Shown here: positions 6,912-11,251 of the stretch, piece by piece
Layout of the letters: each line of letters starts with the position of its first letter
Numbering within the stretch: position 1 is the first letter of the stretch
Source: Acidimicrobiales bacterium
GTDB taxonomy: Bacteria; Actinomycetota; Acidimicrobiia; Acidimicrobiales; RAAP-2
NCBI GenBank assembly: GCA_030044045.1
Contig: JASHWO010000331.1
Coordinates: 1-11,251 of the forward strand
Direction of reading: 5' to 3'
DNA: 11,251 nt
Position numbers and translations under genes: made by a program
Notes under the pieces: generated by a model
The model's database searches: none
What the model was told of the DNA's origin: nothing
The model's input: only the letters and a program-made list of their open reading frames with translations

Positions 6912-6929
6912 TGTCAGTATGGGCTGACA
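6912..6929. promoter_or_regulatory. Operator-like palindrome, promoter-proximal site
   Basis: TGTCAG-TATGGG-CTGACA is a perfect 6-6-6 inverted repeat. It covers the -10 hexamer of the HTH gene and ends 4 bp before the start codon. It shares the CTGACA half-site and the 18-bp layout with a second site 27 bp away. Confidence 0.65.
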
Positions 6930-6944
6930 TCCATGGTTTGTCAA
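6916..6944 (-). promoter_or_regulatory. Promoter of the HTH/Clp-N operon
   Basis: The -35 is a perfect TTGACA (6944-6939). A 17-nt spacer follows, then the -10 CATACT (6921-6916), five of whose six bases fit TATACT. Seven nt later comes the ATG at 6908, so the transcript should begin at the start codon. No SD is present. Confidence 0.7.
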
Positions 6945-6956
6945 CCTAAGCTGACA
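6939..6956. promoter_or_regulatory. Operator-like palindrome, distal site
   Basis: TGTCAA-CCTAAG-CTGACA is an inverted repeat with one arm mismatch relative to the first site. Its TGTCAA arm is the complement of the -35 hexamer. A bound protein here would compete with RNA polymerase. A lone half-site TGTCAG also lies at 7077-7082. Confidence 0.6.
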
Positions 6957-7128
6957 CAACAGGTCGCCACACCGGAGTGCCTCAGACGGCCGGGCAGAGG
7001 ACACGATGAGAACGGGACCCGCCGGGACCCGGTCGTTCCGCGCCGAGACAAACGGCTTCGTCGCGGTCGACCGGGATGTCAGTGCTGGGCCGCGGCCTCT
7101 CGTCGGGTGTTCGTACAAATGGCAGTTG

Positions 7129-7201
7129 CGCCCCCGGAAGGATTCGAACCTTCGTAGAACGGATTAGAAGTCCGTCGCCTCATCCACTCGGCCACGGGGG
7201 C
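7129..7201 (-). tRNA. tRNA-Arg (anticodon TCT)
   Basis: On the minus strand the acceptor arms GCCCCCG and CGGGGGC pair fully. The anticodon stem ACGGA/TCCGT encloses the loop CTTCTAA with anticodon TCT, reading AGA. The T-arm GAAGG-TTCGAAT-CCTTC is perfect. The discriminator is G and CCA is not encoded. The total is 73 nt. AGA is rare in a genome this GC-rich. The gene's 3' end faces the lower-GC segment at 4106-7128. Confidence 0.95.
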
Positions 7202-7352
7202 TGGGCTGCTCCCCACCAGCCTCCCACACCGTCACCGCCCGGCCCGGTCCACCCGGACGCGGCCGCGCCCCACCCCCGGGGCCCGACCCCCGGAACCCGA
7301 GCACCAGGTCCCGACGCCCGAGCGCCGGCCCGCCCGCCGGCGGCCCGACGCG

Positions 7353-7358
7353 TAAGGT
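7353..7358 (+). promoter_or_regulatory. Candidate -10 box of the DUF3039 gene
   Basis: TAAGGT fits TANNNT and is the only such box near the gene. Transcription would start near 7365, giving a leader of about 100 nt. No clear -35 is seen. Apart from this box and the leader elements listed separately, the 266-bp gap 7202-7467 holds only GC-rich sequence with loose CCCGA repeats. Confidence 0.35.
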
Positions 7359-7381
7359 GGGCACGGCGCCAGCCCCGGCCC

Positions 7382-7414
7382 GGCCGGTGCGGCCGACTCC
7401 TATCCGCACCGGCC
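7382..7414 (+). promoter_or_regulatory. Leader hairpin upstream of the DUF3039 gene
   Basis: GGCCGGTGCGG (7382-7392) and CCGCACCGGCC (7404-7414) form a perfect 11-bp stem. The 11-nt loop (7393-7403) contains CTCCT (7397-7401), which is complementary to the AGGAG copies of the ribosome-binding region at 7441-7459. No T-tract follows. It could be a regulatory leader structure or a bare hairpin terminator. Confidence 0.5.
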
Positions 7415-7423
7415 CGACCAGCG

Positions 7424-7471
7424 ATGGCGACCACGCAGCCAGGAGACAGCCAGGAGGAGGTCCCGCCATGA
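7424..7471 (+). CDS. Possible 15-codon upstream ORF coupled to the DUF3039 gene
   Basis: ATG at 7424 opens a frame encoding MATTQPGDSQEEVPP and stops with TGA at 7469-7471, overlapping the DUF3039 start as ATGA. The DUF3039 SD block lies inside it. No SD precedes its own ATG, and the leader hairpin ends 9 nt upstream. It may be a leader peptide that controls translation, or chance. Confidence 0.3.
   Translation: MATTQPGDSQEEVPP
7436..7460 (+). promoter_or_regulatory. Duplicated ribosome-binding block
   Basis: CAGCCAGGAG occurs twice (7436-7445 and 7447-7456) with one base between, followed by GAGG. The second copy creates the purine tract AGGAGGAGG (7452-7460), 7 nt before the ATG at 7468, a very strong SD. 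The first AGGAG is too far from the start to act directly. Confidence 0.6.
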
Positions 7472-7788
7472 CGACCGCCGAGCCCGCCCTCGCTCCCCCG
7501 TCCCCCACCCTCGCCCCCACCCGGCCCGACCCGGCGTTCGACGAGGGCGACCACGAGCGGATGACCCACATCGTCCTGGAGGGGTTCCGGCCCAAAGACG
7601 ACAAGGGCCAGGACGGCGAGTTCGTGGCCACCGGCACCAACGTGGTGGAGGGCATGGTCAACGGCACCCCGGTCACCGCCCTCTGCGGCAAGATCTGGGT
7701 GCCCGGCCGGGACCCGAAGCGCTACCCGCTCTGCCCCACCTGCAAGGAGGTGGCGGCCGGCATGGGCTGGAGGCTCCCGGCCGGCTGA
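7468..7788 (+). CDS. DUF3039 family protein
   Basis: A 106-residue small actinobacterial protein of unknown function. The N-terminal 25 residues are rich in Ala and Pro and probably disordered. The conserved part runs from about residue 26 to the end. It includes MTHIV (32-36), GTPVTALCGKIWVPGRDPKR (66-85) and YPLCPTCKE (86-94). C73, C89 and C92, possibly with H34, could bind a metal ion as a zinc ribbon (inference from spacing only). ATG 7468 has an unusually strong SD 7 nt upstream, and the family sequence follows soon after. A leader hairpin and a short upstream ORF precede the gene. The tRNA-His gene begins 57 bp downstream on the same strand and might be cotranscribed. Confidence 0.88.
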   Translation: MTTAEPALAPPSPTLAPTRPDPAFDEGDHERMTHIVLEGFRPKDDKGQDGEFVATGTNVVEGMVNGTPVTALCGKIWVPGRDPKRYPLCPTCKEVAAGMGWRLPAG

Positions 7789-7845
7789 CACGCCGCGACG
7801 CCGTCCGGCACCACCGCGGCGGTATGCCAGACTGGGGGTTCCCTG

Positions 7846-7919
7846 GTGGGCGTAGCTCAGATGGTTAGAGCGCCAGGTTGTGGCCCTGGAGGTCGGGGGT
7901 TCAAGTCCCCTCGCTCACC
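7846..7919 (+). tRNA. tRNA-His (anticodon GTG)
   Basis: The acceptor arm GTGGGCG pairs with CGCTCAC with one G-T wobble. The anticodon stem CCAGG/CCTGG encloses TTGTGGC with anticodon GTG. The T-arm is GGGGG-TTCAAGT-CCCCT. A G at 7845 can serve as the extra G-1 that is typical of tRNA-His and pairs with C73 (7919). CCA is not encoded. Confidence 0.95.
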
Positions 7920-7927
7920 CCGAAGAA

Positions 7928-7956
7928 CCGGTGCCCGGCCCCCCGGCCGGCACCGG
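7928..7956 (+). terminator. Hairpin terminator after tRNA-His
   Basis: CCGGTGCC (7928-7935) and GGCACCGG (7949-7956) pair perfectly. The enclosed sequence can form an inner GGCC/GGCC stem. It lies 8 bp after the tRNA. There is no T-run, which is common for hairpin terminators in high-GC Actinobacteria. Confidence 0.55.
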
Positions 7957-7974
7957 CTACCGCAGGCCAATGCC

Positions 7975-7991
7975 GTCCGACGAAGTCCGAC
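7975..7991. repeat. Direct repeat upstream of the SDR/ADH pair
   Basis: GTCCGAC is repeated with GAA between (7975-7981 and 7985-7991). The 10-bp period puts both copies on one face of the helix, 27-43 bp before the SDR start. It is a possible activator or repressor site. Confidence 0.3.
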
Positions 7992-8017
7992 CCGAGCACA
8001 CTGGGGGTGCCGTTGCC

Positions 8018-8908
8018 ATGACGTCCGCCGACCTGTCGACCGAGCAGATCGTCCTGGTGACCGGCGCCTCCTCGGGCATCGGTGCCGCCACCGCCCGCCT
8101 GCTGGCCCGGCGGGGCACCACGGTGGCCATCGTGGCCCGGCGGGCCGACCGGCTGGACGAGGTGCTGGCCGACTGCCTGCCCCACGCCCCGGCCTCCCGC
8201 CGCTGGGCCGCCGACCTGGCCGACCCGGCCGCCGCCGCCGACCTGGCCCTGGAGATCTGGGACGCCTACGGCCACCTGGACGTGGTGGTCAACAACGCCG
8301 GCGTGCCCATGCGGCGTCCGGTGACCCGGCTCACCATGGCCGAGGTGGAGCGGGCCATGACCGTCAACTACTACTCGCCGGTGGCCATCACCCTGGCCCT
8401 GTTGCCCCGGATGATCGCCCGCCGCCAGGGGATCCTGGTCAACGTCTCCAGCCTGGGCGGCCGGCTGGGCATCACCACCGAGGCCGCCTACTGCGGGTCC
8501 AAGTTCGCCCTGACCGGCTGGAGCGAGGCCATCGCCGCCGACCTGGCCGGCACCGGGGTGCAGGTCAAGCTGGTGCTCCCCGGGGCCATCGACACCGAGA
8601 TCTGGGACCAGCCGGGCAACGACGACCCGGTCTACAAGGGCCCCCTGGTCCCGGCCGAGGAGGTGGCGGCCGGCATCGTCGAGGCCATCGACGGCGACCG
8701 CTTCGAGCACTACCTCCCCGACATGAAGGCGGTGGTGGAGATGAAGACGGCCGACGTCGACGCCTTCTTCGCCGGCATGCGGGCCATGGCCGAGCACGAG
8801 CTGGACGAGGCCACGGTGGCCGAAGCCACGGCCGGCCGCCCGTCGGGCACCCCGACCGGTGCCAGCGCCGCCGCCACGACCACCACCACCGAAGGGAGCG
8901 ACCGATGA
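8018..8908 (+). CDS. Short-chain dehydrogenase/reductase
   Basis: A 296-residue cytosolic NAD(P)-dependent oxidoreductase of the classical SDR family; substrate unknown. The cofactor motif is TGASSGIG (15-22), followed by D67 (AADLAD), NNAG (92-95), the catalytic serine region NVSS (142-145), and Y158/K162 in YCGSK. LPGAIDTE (187-194) fits the usual PG...T segment. The fold should end near residue 235. The remaining 60 residues include an acidic helix (EHELDEATVAEA) and a low-complexity tail rich in Ala and Thr (280-291), unusual for the family. ATG 8018 is chosen as the start nearest the SDR fold; an in-frame ATG at 7970 would add 16 residues but has no better SD. The stop overlaps the next start as ATGA, so the two proteins are probably made together. 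Confidence 0.92.
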   Translation: MTSADLSTEQIVLVTGASSGIGAATARLLARRGTTVAIVARRADRLDEVLADCLPHAPASRRWAADLADPAAAADLALEIWDAYGHLDVVVNNAGVPMRRPVTRLTMAEVERAMTVNYYSPVAITLALLPRMIARRQGILVNVSSLGGRLGITTEAAYCGSKFALTGWSEAIAADLAGTGVQVKLVLPGAIDTEIWDQPGNDDPVYKGPLVPAEEVAAGIVEAIDGDRFEHYLPDMKAVVEMKTADVDAFFAGMRAMAEHELDEATVAEATAGRPSGTPTGASAAATTTTTEGSDR

Positions 8909-10146
8909 AGGCCCTGGTGTTCGGCGAGGCCCCCGACCGCGACGAGCCGCGACCCGAGCCGGCCGACACCGTGGACGAACTGCTGAACAAGATCCCCTTC
9001 GGCCTCCACCAGGTGGCCGACGCCAAGCCCGTCCGGCCCGACTGGGTGGTGACCCGCCCGATCCTGGCCGGCATCTGCGGGTCCGACGCCAAGCTGGTCC
9101 TGGGAGACTTCAGCGAGGGCGACATGGACAACCCGATGTCGGCCTTCTCCTCCCTCCCCCACGTCCCCGGCCACGAGGTGGTGACCGAGGTGGTGGCGCT
9201 GGGCCCGGAGGCCGAGGGGCTGGCAGTGGGCCAGCGGGTGGTGCTGAACCCCTGGCTCACCTGCGCCCCCCGCGGCGTCACGCCGATCTGCCCACCCTGC
9301 CAGGCTGGCGACCTCACCCTGTGCTGGAGCTTCACCAAGGGCGCCCTCGGCCCCGGGGTGCACGTGGGGGTCATCACCGACGCCCCGGGCGCCTGGGCCG
9401 AGCTGCTGGCCGCCCACGACTCCATGCTCATCCCGGTGCCCGACGCCATCTCCGACGAGGCGGCCGTGTTGGCCGACCCCTTCGCCGTGTCGTTCCACGC
9501 CATCGTCCGCCATCCCCCGCCGCCCGGCGGCAGGGCCGTGGTGTACGGCGCCGGCGCCCTGGGCCAGACCTCCGTGGCCATCCTCCGGGCCCTCTACCCC
9601 GACGTGGAGGTGGCGGTGGTGGCCCGCTTCCCGGCCCAGGTGGCCATGGCCAAGGCGTTCGGCGCCTCCCTGGTGGTCCCCCACGAGCCGGCACTCGACG
9701 TGGTCCAGGCCCTGGCCGACTGGTCGGGCGGGGTGCTGCACACCCCGTTCATGGGGCTGCCGATCACCCGGCCCGGCCACGTCGACGTGGTCTACGACAC
9801 CATCGGCAAGCCCGAGACCTTCGAGGTCTCGGTGCGGGTGCTGGCCGAGCGCGGCGCTCTCGTTTACACGGGGGTTAGCACCCCGGGCCGGTGGGAGTGG
9901 TCCCCCGTCTACTTCAAGGAGATCACCATGGCCGGCTCCAACGCCTTCGGGGTGGAAGAGCTGGACGGCGTGCGCCAGCACGCCATCCGCCACTACCTCG
10001 ACCTGGTGGCCGCCGGTCGGCTGGACATCACCCCGATGGTGACCCACCGCTTCCCCCTCGACGACTGGCGGGGCGCCCTGCGCTCACTGGCCCAGCCCGC
10101 CGAGAGCGGTGCCGTCAAGGTGGCCTTCGAGCCGAACCGCCCGTAG
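8905..10146 (+). CDS. Zinc-dependent medium-chain alcohol dehydrogenase
   Basis: A 413-residue MDR-family enzyme predicted to oxidise an alcohol with NAD(P)+, or the reverse. Catalytic zinc ligands: C58 in GICGSD, H90/E91 in PGHE, and probably D191 in DPFAVSFHA, where many relatives have Glu. A structural zinc site is suggested by C120, C129, C132 and C140; the gap between the first two is longer (C-x8-C) than the usual C-x2-C, caused by APRGVTPI. The Rossmann motif is GAGALG (215-220). About 35 extra residues (10-45) lie before the usual first strands of the GroES-like domain, making the protein longer than the common 340-370. ATG 8905 has the SD AAGGGAG 6 nt upstream and overlaps the SDR stop. 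The SDR/ADH pair may act on the same substrate in sequence (inference). Confidence 0.92.
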   Translation: MKALVFGEAPDRDEPRPEPADTVDELLNKIPFGLHQVADAKPVRPDWVVTRPILAGICGSDAKLVLGDFSEGDMDNPMSAFSSLPHVPGHEVVTEVVALGPEAEGLAVGQRVVLNPWLTCAPRGVTPICPPCQAGDLTLCWSFTKGALGPGVHVGVITDAPGAWAELLAAHDSMLIPVPDAISDEAAVLADPFAVSFHAIVRHPPPPGGRAVVYGAGALGQTSVAILRALYPDVEVAVVARFPAQVAMAKAFGASLVVPHEPALDVVQALADWSGGVLHTPFMGLPITRPGHVDVVYDTIGKPETFEVSVRVLAERGALVYTGVSTPGRWEWSPVYFKEITMAGSNAFGVEELDGVRQHAIRHYLDLVAAGRLDITPMVTHRFPLDDWRGALRSLAQPAESGAVKVAFEPNRP

Positions 10147-10202
10147 CCGCTCTGGCTCGGCGCGGCGGCCCACACCGGCGGCGTACCTACCCGCGCCAGC
10201 CC

Positions 10203-10234
10203 GCCCCGCTGTGCGGGGCCGGGACCGACGGTCC
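10203..10234. terminator. Bidirectional terminator candidate between convergent genes
   Basis: GCCCCGC-TGT-GCGGGGC (10203-10219) is a perfect 7-bp hairpin, followed at once by GGACC-GAC-GGTCC (10222-10234). They fill the 93-bp gap between the ADH stop and the end of the convergent kinase gene. Neither has a T-tract. Confidence 0.55.
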
Positions 10235-10239
10235 GGTGC

Positions 10240-11251
10240 TCAGGCTCCGGGGCCCAGCGCCTCGAAGCGCCGGTAGCGCTCGGCGGCGGCCTTGGCCCAC
10301 ACCGGGTCCGGCTCGACCCGCCGGCCGGTCCGGGCCCAGCGCCGGGACTCGGCCATGGACGGCTCCAGCCCGGCGGCCAGCCGGGCCATGAACGCCGCGC
10401 CGTAGGCCGCCCCCTCGGGCACGGCCACCGCGTCCACCGGCAGCCCGGTGGCGTCGGCCACCCCGGCCATCCAGGCCTCCACCTGGGTCCCGCCGCCGCT
10501 GGCCACCACCCGGCGGCCGGCCACGCCGGCCCGCTCCAGCATGCGCCGGATGACGAAGCCGCTGGCCTCGTAGGCCCCCCGCTCCACCGCCGCCGGCCCC
10601 TGGGTGATGTCCAACCCGTGGACGCTGGCCCGCAGCATCGGGTCGTTGAACGGGGTCCGCTCCCCCCGTAGGTAGGGCAGCCAGACCGGCACCCGGGCCG
10701 GGTCGCCCTGGCGGCCGTCGCCGGCCGGGGTCCCCGGGCCGGGGCGGGGCACCCCACGGAGCAGGCGGCGGGCCCAGTCGACGAAGAGGGCGCCGGCGTT
10801 GCTGGGCCCGCCTACCAGCACCCGGCCGGGCACGGTGTGGGGCACGGTCACCAGGCCCGGGATCTCCTGCCACTCGTCGGTCACGATCCAGACCACCAGG
10901 GTGGCGCCGAAGATGGCCAGCACGTCGCCGGGCTCGGCGGCGTCGCAGACCAGCTGGTCGCAGAAGGCGTCGATGGTCCCGGCGGCCACCACCGTCCCCG
11001 AGCCCGGCATGGTGCCGGCCGCCTCGGCCATGGGCACCACCGCCGGCATCTGGTCCACCCGCACGCCGAGGGCGGCCAGCCGCTCCTCCTGCCACCGCCC
11101 GTAGCCGTGGAGGTCGCCGTAGGCCGTGGCCGTGGCCGTGTCCATGGCCGCCACCCCGGAGAGGGCGTGGGTGGCCACCGCCTGGCAGGGCCAGTAGCCG
11201 GCGGCGCCGGGCGCCTCCTCCACCGCCCAGCGCAGGAAGCCGCTGGCGTCG
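10240..11251 (-). CDS. FGGY-family carbohydrate kinase (5' part outside window)
   Basis: The C-terminal 336 residues of a kinase that phosphorylates a sugar or polyol with ATP; the frame is open through the right edge. About 150 N-terminal residues would be missing compared with a 480-500 residue family member. Visible FGGY signatures: VVAAGTIDAFCDQL (coded near 10960-11000), whose Asp should be the catalytic base; the glycine loop before LPYLRGERTPFNDP; the long helix region GAYEASGFVIRRMLERAG; and the ATP-side motif ASGGGTQVEAW followed by DATGLPV and GAAYGAAF. The layout resembles xylulokinase-like members, but the sugar specificity cannot be read from this fragment. The GTG at 11223 is an internal codon, not a start, because family-like sequence precedes it. 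It is convergent with the SDR/ADH pair, so a shared polyol pathway is only a guess. Confidence 0.85.
   Translation of the reverse strand, partial: DASGFLRWAVEEAPGAAGYWPCQAVATHALSGVAAMDTATATAYGDLHGYGRWQEERLAALGVRVDQMPAVVPMAEAAGTMPGSGTVVAAGTIDAFCDQLVCDAAEPGDVLAIFGATLVVWIVTDEWQEIPGLVTVPHTVPGRVLVGGPSNAGALFVDWARRLLRGVPRPGPGTPAGDGRQGDPARVPVWLPYLRGERTPFNDPMLRASVHGLDITQGPAAVERGAYEASGFVIRRMLERAGVAGRRVVASGGGTQVEAWMAGVADATGLPVDAVAVPEGAAYGAAFMARLAAGLEPSMAESRRWARTGRRVEPDPVWAKAAAERYRRFEALGPGA

Noticed and set aside
6909..7118. Extended N-terminus for the HTH protein
   Set aside because: The extension would pass through a near-consensus promoter and both palindromes, and adds no recognisable domain.
7129..7201. 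Integration site with a duplicated tRNA-Arg 3' end
   Set aside because: I looked for a copy of the terminal tRNA sequence elsewhere in the window and saw none; no integrase is present, so no att site is annotated.
7846..8904. Long plus-strand frame running through tRNA-His and the SDR gene into the ADH
   Set aside because: It crosses a tRNA, and its Arg/Gly/His-rich translation is a shadow of the SDR; the real ADH start is 8905.
8710..10047. 445-codon minus-strand frame opposite the ADH
   Set aside because: A Gly/His/Val-rich shadow of the zinc ADH reading frame.
1..11251. CRISPR array, insertion sequence, transposase or prophage genes
   Set aside because: No regularly spaced repeats, terminal inverted repeats around a transposase, or phage structural genes were seen.

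Overview
The window reads as chromosomal DNA of a high-GC actinobacterium. Support for this: the very GC-rich coding sequence (46 of 60 bases at 8221-8280), the actinobacterial families DUF3039 and DUF5996, a small helix-turn-helix/Clp-N gene pair, and several start codons placed 6-7 nt after a TANNNT -10 box, which is the leaderless arrangement common in Actinobacteria. A deep lineage such as Acidimicrobiia is possible, but the window alone cannot place it.

Left part (1-4105). A minus-strand operon encodes a type I Baeyer-Villiger monooxygenase (1045-2871), translationally coupled through a GTGA overlap to a short-chain dehydrogenase (1-1048, running off the left edge). Together they suit an alcohol -> ketone -> ester/lactone pathway. 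Divergent from it is a GNAT acetyltransferase (3029-3664). Its 3' end overlaps a convergent DUF1275 membrane protein (3644-4051) that seems to have lost its central segment.

Middle part (about 4106-7128). The base composition is less GC-rich here (31 of 60 bases at 6661-6720). It holds a second GNAT gene (4117-4776), a DUF5996 gene (5009-5929), a doubtful ORF stub (6016), and the minus-strand pair of a 70-residue HTH protein and a stand-alone Clp-N protein (6908-6187). The pair is driven by a near-consensus promoter overlapped by two 18-bp palindromes. A tRNA-Arg(TCT) on the minus strand (7129-7201) bounds this segment on the right, with its 3' end facing the segment, so a small island is possible.

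Right part (7202-11251). A DUF3039 gene (7468-7788) has an unusual leader: an 11-bp hairpin with an SD-complementary loop, a 15-codon upstream ORF that ends in an ATGA overlap, and a duplicated SD block. Then come tRNA-His(GTG) (7846-7919), a strong hairpin, and a coupled SDR plus zinc-dependent medium-chain dehydrogenase pair (8018-10146). A convergent FGGY-type carbohydrate kinase (10240-11251) runs off the right edge.

The most interesting unit is the HTH/Clp-N pair with its dual operator and predicted leaderless promoter. It looks like a self-regulating module tied to Clp proteolysis, with no obvious established role. The DUF3039 leader comes second.
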